Source of the DNA: Aureimonas frigidaquae | GTDB taxonomy: Bacteria > Pseudomonadota > Alphaproteobacteria > Rhizobiales > Rhizobiaceae | Reading direction: 5' to 3' | DNA length: 64,000 nucleotides | NCBI RefSeq assembly: GCF_001463905.1 | Contig: NZ_BBWR01000002.1 | Span: 186,001 to 250,000 of the forward strand | Shown: piece after piece, positions 26,088-34,944 of the stretch | How positions within the stretch are numbered: position 1 is the stretch's first letter | Layout: every line of letters begins with the position of its first letter | Made by a program: the position numbers and the translations under genes | The notes under the pieces: model-generated | What the model was told of the DNA's origin: nothing | The model's database searches: none | The model's input: only the letters and a program-made list of their open reading frames with translations

Positions 26088-27647
26088 GTGTCAGACACGT
26101 CCCCACCGCCGGCCATCAGGCTCGAGGCCGTGTCCAAGGCCTTCGGCGCCACCAAGGCCGTCACCGATGTCAGCTTTTCCGTGGCGCGGGGTTCGGTCCA
26201 TGCGCTTCTGGGTGAGAACGGGGCCGGCAAATCCACGACGATGAAGCTCCTGTCCGGCCTGATCGCGCCGGATACGGGGCACATACAGATCGACGGCAGG
26301 CCGGTGCGCCTGGCAAGCCCGCGCGACGCGCACCGCGCCGGCATCCGCACGGCCTTCCAGGAACTGACCCTGGTGCGGGACCTGACCGTCCTCGACAATA
26401 TGATGCTGCCGAATGCACCGGTTTCGATCCTGGGCACGCTGCGCCGTGGCGCAGTGGCCGATGACGTGCGGGCGCATTTCGAGCGCCTGCGCATCCATGT
26501 CGACTTGCAGGCAGAGGCCGGCAGCCTCGATCTGGCCATGCGGCAGAAGATCGAGATTGCCCGCGCGCTCTATCGCCAGCCCTCCATCCTCTTACTGGAC
26601 GAGCCGACATCGGCTCTTGCGGGCAGCGACGTCGCATGGCTGGGCGGCATGATCGCCGAAGCGCGCGGGCGCGGCGTGACGGTGCTGTTCATCTCGCACA
26701 GGATGCCGGAGGTGCGCGATTTCTGCGATACGATGACGATCCTGCGCAACGGGCGCCATATCGCCAGCGGCGCCGTGGCGGACTTTACCGATGCCGAGGT
26801 CATCGAGCGGATCATCGGGCGCTCGCTCGACCAGACCTTCCCGCCGCGCCCCGACCGCAGCACGGCGACCCCGCCCGAACCCGTCCTGGAAACGCGTGGG
26901 CTCAGCGCCGGAGCCAAGCTGACGGGGGTGGACCTGGCCCTCGCGCCGGGTGAGATCCTGGGCGTCGCGGCGCTCCAGGGCATGGGGCAGCTCGATCTTT
27001 TCTCGGCCTGTTTCGGGGCCGTGCCGGTGACCGCCGGCACCCTCCTCGTCGATGGCCGCGCCGTGCATCTGTCGGCGCCCGCCGATGCCCTCCATCCATC
27101 GCTGCGCATCGGCTTCCTGCCGGAAGACCGCAAGACTCAGGGCCTGTTCCTGAAGCTCGACGGGGCGACCAACGCGACCTTGCCCGTCATCGACCGCTTC
27201 GCACGCAGGGGCCTCATCGACCGGCAGGCCGAGCGCGCCGCTGCGGAGCGCGTCTTCGGCACGGTGGATGTCTCTCCCGTCGCCGCCTTTACGGAGGCCG
27301 GGGCCTTTTCGGGCGGCAATCAGCAGAAGATCGCCATTGCCAAATGGCTGGTTGCGGAAAGCCGCATCCTGCTCCTGTTCGATCCGACGCGCGGCATCGA
27401 TGTCGGCACCAAGCACCAGCTCTACGAATTGATGCGCAGCTTCGCCGATGCCGGCGGCGCGGTGCTGTTCCACTCCACCGAAATCCCCGAACTCGTCCAT
27501 CTGAGCGACCGTGTCGTCGTGCTCTACGAAGGCCGGATCGTGTCCGAGCTGAAGGGCGCGGCGATCGACGAGCACGCAATCATGGCTGCGGCCCTCGGCG
27601 GCAATGCCGCCGCGCCGGGCAACGTCCACTCCGGAGCTGCGGCATGA
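26088..27647 (+). CDS. Sugar ABC transporter ATP-binding protein (two ABC domains)
   Basis: 519 residues, RbsA/AraG-type double ATPase. Domain 1 has GENGAGKST (about residues 42-50), LDLAMRQKIEIARAL and ILLLDEPTSALAGSD. Domain 2 lacks a normal Walker A (GVAALQGMGQLDLFSACFG), as usual in this family, but has FSGGNQQKIAIAKW and LLLFDPTRGIDVGTK, where the Walker B catalytic Glu position reads FDP instead of DEP. GTG start with AAGGAGG upstream. Stop overlaps the permease start by 4 bp. Confidence 0.9.
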   Translation: MSDTSPPPAIRLEAVSKAFGATKAVTDVSFSVARGSVHALLGENGAGKSTTMKLLSGLIAPDTGHIQIDGRPVRLASPRDAHRAGIRTAFQELTLVRDLTVLDNMMLPNAPVSILGTLRRGAVADDVRAHFERLRIHVDLQAEAGSLDLAMRQKIEIARALYRQPSILLLDEPTSALAGSDVAWLGGMIAEARGRGVTVLFISHRMPEVRDFCDTMTILRNGRHIASGAVADFTDAEVIERIIGRSLDQTFPPRPDRSTATPPEPVLETRGLSAGAKLTGVDLALAPGEILGVAALQGMGQLDLFSACFGAVPVTAGTLLVDGRAVHLSAPADALHPSLRIGFLPEDRKTQGLFLKLDGATNATLPVIDRFARRGLIDRQAERAAAERVFGTVDVSPVAAFTEAGAFSGGNQQKIAIAKWLVAESRILLLFDPTRGIDVGTKHQLYELMRSFADAGGAVLFHSTEIPELVHLSDRVVVLYEGRIVSELKGAAIDEHAIMAAALGGNAAAPGNVHSGAAA

Positions 27648-29740
27648 CCGATCGTCTGGCAGGTACGAGCGCGCAAAGGGCAAGCGCCCGCCCCGCTGCG
27701 CCGATGCGCTGGCTCGCCCGCAATCGGGGGCCGCTGGTTGCGCTCCTGGTCTTTGCCGCGCTCTTCGCGCTGGTCGACTGGATCAGCCCCGGGCCGATGA
27801 CCTATTTCGACATTTCCTTCCAGGCGAGCGGCGGCACGCCCCTGGCGCTGGCGGCCATGGGCCAGACATTGGTGGTCCTGTCCGGCGGCTTCGACCTGTC
27901 GGCAGGCGCCGTCATTTCCCTGGTGAACGCCGTCCTGGCCGCCAACATGGACCCGGCCGACATGGAGGCCTCCGTAATTGTGTGGACGCTGGCCGGCATC
28001 GGCACGGGTATGCTCGTGGGCGCCTTCAACGGTGTCTTCGTCGCCTTCCTGCGGTTGCAGCCCATCGTCGTCACGCTGTCGAGCATGTTCATCGTGCAGG
28101 GCGTCACACTGCTCGTCCTGCCGCAGCCCGGTGGCTTCATCTCGCCCTCGCTGGGCAACCTCTATATGGGCGATGCCGTGCCGGAACTCCTGCCGGCCTC
28201 GCTCGTGCTCCTGGGGTGCGCCGCACTGTTCTGGCTGTGGCTGCGGCGCACCGGCTTCGGCGTCGCCCTCTATGCGGTGGGCAGCGATCCGGCGGCTGCC
28301 GCCGCAACCGGCGTGCGCGTGCCGCTCGTGCGCTTCGGCGCCTATGTCCTGGCCGGTGGCTTCTACGGTCTGTCCGGTGTGTTCGTCAGCGCGCAGACGG
28401 GTTCGGGCGATCCGCTGGTGGGCAATTCTCTGCTCCTGTCCATGTTCGCAGCCGTCGTCATCGGCGGCACGCGGCTCGGCGGTGGCAAGGGCGGGCTGAC
28501 GGGCACGATCTTCGGCGCCTTCGTCCTGATGATCGTGGTCAACATCCTGCTCGCGCTCAACGTATCGGCCTATTACGCGACCATCGCGGAAGGCGGCGTG
28601 CTCCTGGCGGCCGTGCTGGTCGGTTCGTTCGGCCGCGGCTCGGTCCTTAACGCGCAACTCGCGCGCCTTCGGGGCGTTCTGGCGGCCCGGCGCTCCGGCA
28701 CCCATGTCACCCAGCGCCCATCCGCCGACCGGCACCTGCCCTTCGTGGCGCAGCAGGGGCGCGAGCGTCCGACAACGGACCGGATCGCACCCCCGGCCTT
28801 CCTGAGGGCGAACGCGACCACGCTGCGCTTCGCGCTGCCGGCCTATCTGTGCCTTGTCCTCGTTCTTCTGGCCACGCAGTTCATCCTCGGCAACACGCTG
28901 ACGAGCTGGAGCTTCTGGAACTCGCTTCTCGTCCTGTCCACCTTCCTGGTCATCCTGGCGCTGGGCCAGGGCAGCGTCATCCTGACGGGCGGGCTGGACC
29001 TGTCCGTGCCCTGGATGATCGGCCTGTCCGGCATTCTCCTGGCCGGCACGGTGCAGGGCTCCGACGCCGCCATGTTCTATGCCGTGCCCTTCGTGTTCGG
29101 CATCGCGGCCCTGATCGGGCTTCTGAACGGGCTCGGGGTCGTGGCGCTGGGCCTGTCGCCCATCGTGGTAACGCTGGCGGCCAATGGCATATTGCAGGGG
29201 ATCGCCCTCATCTATTCCGGCGGGACGCCGTCGGGCTTTGCCTCGCCCGCCCTTCGCTGGCTCATGACGGGCCATATCGGCCCCATCACACCGGTGCTTA
29301 TCCTCCTTGCCGTCTTCCTCGTCGCCGGGACGCTCATCCTCGGCCGCACGACGTTCGGCCGCCGGGTCTATGCAGTCGGCAACAGCCTGGAAGCGGCACG
29401 CCTGTCCGGCGTGCGGACCGGTCGGATCGTCGTCGGCGTCTATGTCCTGTCGGCCTTGTGCGCCGCGCTGGTCGGCATGCTCCTGACCGGTTTCTCGGGA
29501 CAGGCGAGCCTTGGCATGGGCGATGATTACCTTCTGCCCTCCATCGCCATCGTGGTGGTGGGCGGCGCATTGATCACCGGCGGCCGGGGCCACTTCCTCG
29601 GCATGGTCGGTGGCGCACTCCTGCTCACCGCACTGCAAACGCTCCTGGCCGGTACGACCCTGCCCTATGCTTTCCGCGCCATCTTCTTCGGATGCGTCGT
29701 CCTGGCCGCGGTGATCGCCCTCAAGGAAAAAAGGACCTGA
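27644..29740 (+). CDS. Double-length sugar ABC permease (two RbsC-type domains fused)
   Basis: 698 residues in one frame. Domain 1 (about 1-333) and domain 2 (about 393-698) are each a complete BPD_transp_2 permease: the family motif appears twice, GGFDLSAGAVISL near residue 81 and GGLDLSVPWMIGL near residue 449, and so do the cytoplasmic loops FGVALYAVGSDPAAAAATGVR and FGRRVYAVGNSLEAARLSGVR. They are joined by a hydrophilic 60-residue linker. Normally such importers use homodimers or two separate genes. The fused chain should form a pseudo-dimeric channel with fixed 1:1 halves. ATGA overlap with the ATPase gene. Confidence 0.9.
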   Translation: MTDRLAGTSAQRASARPAAPMRWLARNRGPLVALLVFAALFALVDWISPGPMTYFDISFQASGGTPLALAAMGQTLVVLSGGFDLSAGAVISLVNAVLAANMDPADMEASVIVWTLAGIGTGMLVGAFNGVFVAFLRLQPIVVTLSSMFIVQGVTLLVLPQPGGFISPSLGNLYMGDAVPELLPASLVLLGCAALFWLWLRRTGFGVALYAVGSDPAAAAATGVRVPLVRFGAYVLAGGFYGLSGVFVSAQTGSGDPLVGNSLLLSMFAAVVIGGTRLGGGKGGLTGTIFGAFVLMIVVNILLALNVSAYYATIAEGGVLLAAVLVGSFGRGSVLNAQLARLRGVLAARRSGTHVTQRPSADRHLPFVAQQGRERPTTDRIAPPAFLRANATTLRFALPAYLCLVLVLLATQFILGNTLTSWSFWNSLLVLSTFLVILALGQGSVILTGGLDLSVPWMIGLSGILLAGTVQGSDAAMFYAVPFVFGIAALIGLLNGLGVVALGLSPIVVTLAANGILQGIALIYSGGTPSGFASPALRWLMTGHIGPITPVLILLAVFLVAGTLILGRTTFGRRVYAVGNSLEAARLSGVRTGRIVVGVYVLSALCAALVGMLLTGFSGQASLGMGDDYLLPSIAIVVVGGALITGGRGHFLGMVGGALLLTALQTLLAGTTLPYAFRAIFFGCVVLAAVIALKEKRT

Positions 29741-29745
29741 CGCTC

Positions 29746-30531
29746 ATGGCGACAAGTTTCGTAAGCGGCCTTCAAGGCCAGCGTGTCATCGTCACCGCCG
29801 GTGCGGGCGGCATCGGCGAGGCCGCGGTGCGCCTGTTGCACGATCAGGGGTGCCGCGTCGTCCTGTGCGACGTTGCGCAGGATGCGCTCGACCGCATTGC
29901 GGCCGAGCTGCCGGGCGTCACCTGCATCCGGGCGGATGTGTCCGATGAAGGCGATGTGCAGCGGCTCTTCGACACCGCCTTGAGCGTGCTGGGCGGGCTC
30001 GACGCGCTGATCAACAATGCCGGCATCGCCGGGCCCACGGGCGGCATCGAGGACATCGCGCCCGCCGACTGGCGCCGGTGCCTGGATATCGGCCTGACCG
30101 GGCAGTTCCTCTGCGCGCGGCTCGCCGTACCGGCCATCAAGGCGGCGGGTGGCGGCGCCATCGTCAACATGTCGTCCTCTGCCGGGCGGCACGGCTATGC
30201 TTTCCGCACCCCGTATGCGGCGGCCAAATGGGGCGTGATCGGCTTGACCCAATCGCTCGCCAAGGAGCTTGGCCCGCACAATATCCGCGTCAACGCCATC
30301 CTGCCGGGCATCGTCGAAGGGCCGCGCATGGACGGCGTCATCCGCGACCGCGCCGAAAAGGTCGGCATATCCTTCGACGCGATGAAGACCCGCTATCTGG
30401 AGACGGTCTCGCTCCGCCGCATGGTGACGCCGCAGGATATTGCCGGCTCGATCGCCTTCCTTCTATCCGATGCAGGGCGGAATCTGTCCGCCATGTCCTT
30501 CAACGTCGATGGCAATGTGGAGACGCTGTGA
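29746..30531 (+). CDS. SDR-family dehydrogenase
   Basis: Short-chain dehydrogenase of 261 residues. Cofactor motif reads VTAGAGGIG (residues about 16-24), with Ala in place of the usual second Gly of TGxxxGxG. Then DVAQD (Asp favouring NAD), NNAG, catalytic Ser in NMSSSAG, YAAAK (Tyr/Lys) and a typical LAKELGPHNIRVNAILPG. In an operon with sugar importer and SMP-30 lactonase, oxidation of the imported sugar to a lactone, or of a secondary alcohol of a sugar acid, is the likely role. Start 5 bp after the permease stop; stop overlaps the next ATG. Confidence 0.82.
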   Translation: MATSFVSGLQGQRVIVTAGAGGIGEAAVRLLHDQGCRVVLCDVAQDALDRIAAELPGVTCIRADVSDEGDVQRLFDTALSVLGGLDALINNAGIAGPTGGIEDIAPADWRRCLDIGLTGQFLCARLAVPAIKAAGGGAIVNMSSSAGRHGYAFRTPYAAAKWGVIGLTQSLAKELGPHNIRVNAILPGIVEGPRMDGVIRDRAEKVGISFDAMKTRYLETVSLRRMVTPQDIAGSIAFLLSDAGRNLSAMSFNVDGNVETL

Positions 30532-31478
30532 TGGAGCGCGTCGCCATTGTCGGAGCGGGGCTGATCGGCCGCGCCTGGGCCATCACCTTCGCGCGGGCCG
30601 GATGCTCCGTCCGGCTGTATGACCCCGATCCGGCCGCCGTGCCGAATGCCCTCTCCTATATCGCCTCCGTCGTCGACGATCTGGCGACAAGCGACCTTCT
30701 GTCCGGGCGCAGTACGGCGGCGGTGCTGGACGATATCGTCGGCTGCGACAGCCTGGCCGATGCCGTGGCGGGCGTGCACTGGGTCCAGGAGTGCGGGCCG
30801 GAGAAGATCGACATCAAACGCGCCACCTTCGCGGAGCTGGATCGGCTGGCGCCGCCGGATGCGATCCTGGCGACCTCATCCTCGGCGCTTCTGCCCTCGG
30901 CGATATTCCCCCAATTGCAGGGCAAGGACCGTTGCGTCGTCGCCCATCCCATCAACCCGCCCTATCTCGTACCGGCGGTCGAGCTGGTCCCGGCACCGTG
31001 GACGGACCCGCGCGTGATGGAGCGCGCGGCCGATGTGCTGCGATCCATTGGCCAGGTGCCCCTGGTCATGGAGAAGGAGATCGACGGCTTCATCATGAAC
31101 CGCCTGCAGGGCGCGCTGCTCGACGAAGCCTTCCGGCTGGTCGAAGGCGGCTATGCCAGCGCGGCCGATGTGGACCGCGGCATTGCCGACGGGCTTGCCC
31201 TGCGCTGGAGCTTCATCGGCCCGTTCGAGACCATCGATCTGAACGCCCCGGGCGGCATTGCCGACTATGTGGCGCGCTATGGCCCCATGTATGCGCAGCT
31301 TGCGCAGTCCATGGCCGTGCCGCCGGACTGGGCCCGCGCGACGGCTGAGGGCATCGAGGCCGAGCGCCGCGCCGCACTGCCCAGCCATGCGCTGACGGAC
31401 CGCCAGCGCTGGCGCGACCGCCGCCTGATGGCGTTGCGCGCCCATAAGAAAACCGCCGATACGCAATTCGGCTCCTGA
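30531..31478 (+). CDS. 3-hydroxyacyl-CoA dehydrogenase family protein (L-gulonate/carnitine 3-dehydrogenase-like)
   Basis: 315 residues: Rossmann domain with VAIVGAGLIGRAWAITFARAG and LYDPDP (Asp, NAD), then ECGPEKIDIKRATFAELDRLAPPDAILATSSSALLPS, catalytic VAHPINPPYLVPAVELVP (His) and KEIDGFIMNRLQGALLDEAFRLVEGG. This is the lambda-crystallin/L-gulonate 3-dehydrogenase and carnitine dehydrogenase branch, which oxidises the 3-OH of free acids rather than CoA esters. It should generate a 3-keto acid for the BKACE enzyme encoded next. One-base overlap (TGATG) with the SDR gene. Confidence 0.86.
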   Translation: MERVAIVGAGLIGRAWAITFARAGCSVRLYDPDPAAVPNALSYIASVVDDLATSDLLSGRSTAAVLDDIVGCDSLADAVAGVHWVQECGPEKIDIKRATFAELDRLAPPDAILATSSSALLPSAIFPQLQGKDRCVVAHPINPPYLVPAVELVPAPWTDPRVMERAADVLRSIGQVPLVMEKEIDGFIMNRLQGALLDEAFRLVEGGYASAADVDRGIADGLALRWSFIGPFETIDLNAPGGIADYVARYGPMYAQLAQSMAVPPDWARATAEGIEAERRAALPSHALTDRQRWRDRRLMALRAHKKTADTQFGS

Positions 31479-31500
31479 CCGACAGACCGAGGATAGATCC

Positions 31501-32460
31501 ATGCCATCAGATGCCAAGCCGACCACCGCCGCTCCCTCCGGCAAGGTCATCATCACCTGCGCGGTCACCGGGGCCATACATACGCCGACCATGTCGCCGC
31601 ATCTTCCCATTACGGCCGACGAGATCGCCACCGACGCCATCGGCGCGGCGGAAGCCGGCGCGGCCATCCTGCACCTGCATGCCCGCAACCCGGAAAACGG
31701 GCGCCCGGACCAGACGCCGGACGCCTTCGCGCGCTTCCTGCCGCGGGTGAAAGCGGCCACCAACGCCGTCATCAACATCACGACCGGGGGCAGCCCCTAT
31801 ATGAGCGTTGAGGAGCGGGTGCGCCCGGCGGCAACGTTCAAGCCGGAAGTGGCGTCGCTTAACATGGGGTCCATCAACTTCGGGCTCTACCATCTGGCCC
31901 CGCGCTACGAGACCTTCCGCTTCGACTGGGAAAAGCCGCATCTGGAAGCCACGCGGGATCTGGTTTTCCGTAACTCCTTTAAGGACATCGAGTACATTCT
32001 TGAGACGTGCTACGACAATGGCACGCGCTTCGAGTTCGAGTGCTACGACATCGCCCATCTCTACAATCTGGCGCATTTCGCCGATCGCGGCCTCGTGCGG
32101 GCGCCGTTCTTCGTGCAGTCGGTCTTCGGTCTCCTGGGCGGCATAGGCACACACCCGGAAGACGTGATGCACATGAAGCGGACGGCCGACCGGCTGTTCG
32201 GGTCGGATTATCGCTGGTCGGTGCTGGGCGCGGGGTCGAGCCAGTTGCGGATTGCCGCCCAGTCGGCGGCCATGGGCGGCAATGTGCGCGTGGGCCTGGA
32301 GGACTCGCTCTGGGCGGGCAAGGGCAAGCTGGCGACCTCCAGCGCCGAGCAGGTCCGCATGGTCCGCCAGATCATCGAGGGGCTGGGTCTGGCCATCGCC
32401 ACGCCGGACGAAGCCCGCGCCATCCTGCAACTGAAGGGCGGCGACAAGGTCTCCTTCTAG
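31501..32460 (+). CDS. BKACE (3-keto-5-aminohexanoate cleavage enzyme family, DUF849)
   Basis: TIM-barrel, metal-dependent beta-keto acid cleavage enzyme. Known members condense a beta-keto acid with acetyl-CoA, releasing acetoacetate and a new acyl-CoA. 319 residues; markers are VIITCAVTGAIHTPTMSPHLPIT, AILHLHARNPENGRPDQTPD (metal-binding His pair), INITTGG, SLNMGSINF, FECYDI and VRVGLEDSLWAGKGKLATSSAEQV. Substrate is set by active-site residues I cannot interpret here. Its position after a 3-hydroxy acid dehydrogenase implies a 3-keto sugar acid as substrate (inference). Confidence 0.9.
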   Translation: MPSDAKPTTAAPSGKVIITCAVTGAIHTPTMSPHLPITADEIATDAIGAAEAGAAILHLHARNPENGRPDQTPDAFARFLPRVKAATNAVINITTGGSPYMSVEERVRPAATFKPEVASLNMGSINFGLYHLAPRYETFRFDWEKPHLEATRDLVFRNSFKDIEYILETCYDNGTRFEFECYDIAHLYNLAHFADRGLVRAPFFVQSVFGLLGGIGTHPEDVMHMKRTADRLFGSDYRWSVLGAGSSQLRIAAQSAAMGGNVRVGLEDSLWAGKGKLATSSAEQVRMVRQIIEGLGLAIATPDEARAILQLKGGDKVSF

Positions 32461-32503
32461 AGCCCGCAGCGCCGCCGGCGCCAAGACAAGAGGACGAAAC
32501 GAC

Positions 32504-33382
32504 ATGCGCATTGAAGTTCTTCTGGACGTCAAGACGACGCTCGGCGAAGGCCCCCTCTGGGATGCCGAGCAGGAGCGGCTCTATTTCATCGACAGTTTCG
32601 ACGGACGGGTCTTCCGGACCACCGTCGACGGCGCGGAGGTGCGCGCCTGGGACGTGCCCGGCAAGATCGGCTCCATGGCGCTGCGCAAGGATGGCCAGGG
32701 CGCCATCGTATCGCTCCAACAGGGCTTCCATGCGCTGGACTTTCGCAGCGGCGATTGCGAGCTGATCCACGATCCTGAGCCGGACAAGCCCGCCAATCGC
32801 ATCAATGACGGCAAGGTGGACCGCCGCGGCCGCTTCCTTGCCGGGTCCATGGACACGATGGAGGAAGGGCCGTCCGGCGCGCTCTATCGGCTCGATCCCG
32901 ATTTCACCGTTCACACGGTGGATACGGGGATCATCTGTTCCAACGGCCCCTGCTTTGCGCCGGATGACCGCACCTTCTATTTCGCCGATACATGGACAGG
33001 CGAAATCTGGGCCTATGACTACGACATCGAAACCGGCGCGGCGACCAACCGCCGTGTCTTCGCCAAGGTCGATACGTCCCGTGGCGGAGCGGCCGACGGA
33101 TCGACCGTGGATGCCGAAGGCTGCCTGTGGAACGCGCTCGTCTATGATGGGCGCCTGGTGCGCTACCGGCCGGATGGCACGGTGGACCGCATCATCGACA
33201 TGCCCGTCAAGAAGATCACCAGCGTCATGTTCGGCGGTCCGAACCTGGATATCCTTTTCGTGACCTCCATGGCCAAGCCGCCGCTGCCACGCTTTCCCGG
33301 TGACGGCCCCCAGCGCGGCAGCCTCTTTGCGATCCACGATCTGGGCGTCAAGGGTATCCCCGAACCGCGCTTCGGCGCCTGA
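32504..33382 (+). CDS. SMP-30/gluconolactonase family lactonase
   Basis: Six-bladed propeller, 292 residues, hydrolysing sugar lactones with a divalent metal. The N-terminal metal ligand Glu is in TLGEGPLWD, Asn/Asp ligands in NDGKVDRRGRFLAGSMD and later GAADGSTVDAEGCLWNALVYDGRLVRY. No signal peptide, so cytoplasmic. It would convert a lactone made by the SDR into a free aldonate for the 3-dehydrogenase. Last gene of the operon; converges on the GMC gene 5 bp away. Confidence 0.87.
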   Translation: MRIEVLLDVKTTLGEGPLWDAEQERLYFIDSFDGRVFRTTVDGAEVRAWDVPGKIGSMALRKDGQGAIVSLQQGFHALDFRSGDCELIHDPEPDKPANRINDGKVDRRGRFLAGSMDTMEEGPSGALYRLDPDFTVHTVDTGIICSNGPCFAPDDRTFYFADTWTGEIWAYDYDIETGAATNRRVFAKVDTSRGGAADGSTVDAEGCLWNALVYDGRLVRYRPDGTVDRIIDMPVKKITSVMFGGPNLDILFVTSMAKPPLPRFPGDGPQRGSLFAIHDLGVKGIPEPRFGA

Positions 33383-33387
33383 TGCCG

Positions 33388-34944
33388 TCAGGCCGGGCGG
33401 CCGGACAGGAAACTGTCGGCCGTCCGCAGGCTGAGCGCCATGATCGTCAGGGCCGGATTGGCAGCCAGGGCGCTCGGAAAGACCGAGTTGTCGGCGATCC
33501 AGAGATTGGGAACGTCGAAGGACCGTCCGAACGGATCCACCACGCCGGCATCGGCATGCGTGGCCATCCGGCATGTGCCGATCGTATGGGCGGTGCGTTC
33601 CATGACCCAGATGTCCGACGCCCCGGCCTCTTCCCACAGGGAGCGCATGAAAGCGACGGCATGGGCTTTCAGCGCACGCTCATTATCGCCGTAGGAAAAG
33701 CGGATCAGCGGCTTGCCCATACCTGACCCGTCCACCTCGTCCGACAGGGTCATGATATTGCTGTCGCTGGGCAGGCATTCGCCGTTGATGCCGATGCCGG
33801 CCAGCCGGTTGTAATCGTGCAGGTAATCCACGAGTTCGCGGCCCCATAAGCCGCGGCCGCGCGCCACTTGGTCGGCAAAGGTCTGCAGCACGACGCCAAG
33901 GCTCTGAACCAGGTAGCCGCCGGCAAAGTCGGCATCCTTCGGACGGATCATGTCCTCTGTGATCAGAGATGACGGATAGCCCCGGTTCATCCGTGTCTCG
34001 TGGTCGAAAGTGCCCCAGACCTGCGTGGCGACATGGGCCGTATAGTTGCGGCCGACCTGGCCGCTCTTATTGCCGATCCCGGTGTGCAGCAGGAGCCGCG
34101 GCGTTTCGATGGCACCCGCGCATAGGAAGACGGCGCTGCATTTCTGCCGGTGGTCGCGCCCTTCCTTGCGGTAGATGACGGCGCTGATGCGTCCCTGCCT
34201 GTCCGTTTCGAACCCATGCACCATGCAGTCCGGGCGAATTTCCGCGCCGGCCTCGACCGCCAGCGGCAGGAAGGTCACGTCCATCGACGCCTTGGACCCG
34301 TTGCGACAGCCCTGGTGGCAATAGCCGCAGCCGACGCAGGCATGGCGCGTTCCGTGCCCGTCCTGCTGCATGGGCCTCGACACCAGCGCCGCCGGTGCAT
34401 CGGCATGCGTGATGCCGAAGCGCGCGCAGGCCTGCGCCATAAGCTGGGCCGGCGTGTTGCGCGCGACGGGCGGATGAATGTAAGCGCGGGTCGGATCCCA
34501 GGGATAGGAGGCCGGGCCCGACACGCCGATGAACCGCTCGACGGCGTCGTAATAGGGGACGAGTTCCTTGTAGCGGAGCGGCCAGTCGACCCCGTGCCCG
34601 CTGTCCGACTTCAGGCGGAGATCACGCGGATCGGCACGCGGAACGAAGGCGCCCCAATGGAGCGTCGATCCTCCGACGCCGATGCCGCTATTGTTGGCGC
34701 CGAAGGCTTCCGGCGTGTCGCCGCCGCTGATCCGCTCGTCCATCCAGTAGAGACTGCCCGAGGCTGTCTCGTCGGCGACATATTCGGTTTCCGGGTGGCG
34801 GTTGGCACCGGCTTCCAGCGCGACGACCCGCAGGCCCGCCTTCGCCAGCCGCGACAGGAGCGGCGCGCCGCCCGCGCCGGTGCCGATCACAACGGCATCG
34901 ACGGTTTCATCCTCGTTGTAGCGCGCCATGGCGTCGAGATTCAT
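33388..34944 (-). CDS. GMC oxidoreductase with Fe-S-type Cys cluster (gluconate/glucoside dehydrogenase-like)
   Basis: FAD-dependent dehydrogenase of 518 residues. FAD motif VVIGTGAGGAPLLSRL (GTGAGG at residues 21-26), GVGGSTLHWG, then a four-Cys motif C203-x2-C206-x2-C209-x3-C213 as in Fe-S-containing glucoside 3-dehydrogenase-type GMC enzymes, and a C-terminal block with AHTIGTCRM and VFPSALAANPALTIMAL (His/Asn pair). Electrons would leave through the cluster to an unknown acceptor; no cytochrome subunit is encoded here. ATGA overlap with the small-subunit gene indicates a complex. No signal peptide is seen. Confidence 0.86.
   Translation of the reverse strand: MNLDAMARYNEDETVDAVVIGTGAGGAPLLSRLAKAGLRVVALEAGANRHPETEYVADETASGSLYWMDERISGGDTPEAFGANNSGIGVGGSTLHWGAFVPRADPRDLRLKSDSGHGVDWPLRYKELVPYYDAVERFIGVSGPASYPWDPTRAYIHPPVARNTPAQLMAQACARFGITHADAPAALVSRPMQQDGHGTRHACVGCGYCHQGCRNGSKASMDVTFLPLAVEAGAEIRPDCMVHGFETDRQGRISAVIYRKEGRDHRQKCSAVFLCAGAIETPRLLLHTGIGNKSGQVGRNYTAHVATQVWGTFDHETRMNRGYPSSLITEDMIRPKDADFAGGYLVQSLGVVLQTFADQVARGRGLWGRELVDYLHDYNRLAGIGINGECLPSDSNIMTLSDEVDGSGMGKPLIRFSYGDNERALKAHAVAFMRSLWEEAGASDIWVMERTAHTIGTCRMATHADAGVVDPFGRSFDVPNLWIADNSVFPSALAANPALTIMALSLRTADSFLSGRPA

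Noticed and set aside
27524-29638. Minus-strand open frame of 704 codons opposite the double permease
   Set aside because: His/Gln/Asp-rich low-complexity translation, the usual complement of a membrane protein gene in GC-rich DNA.
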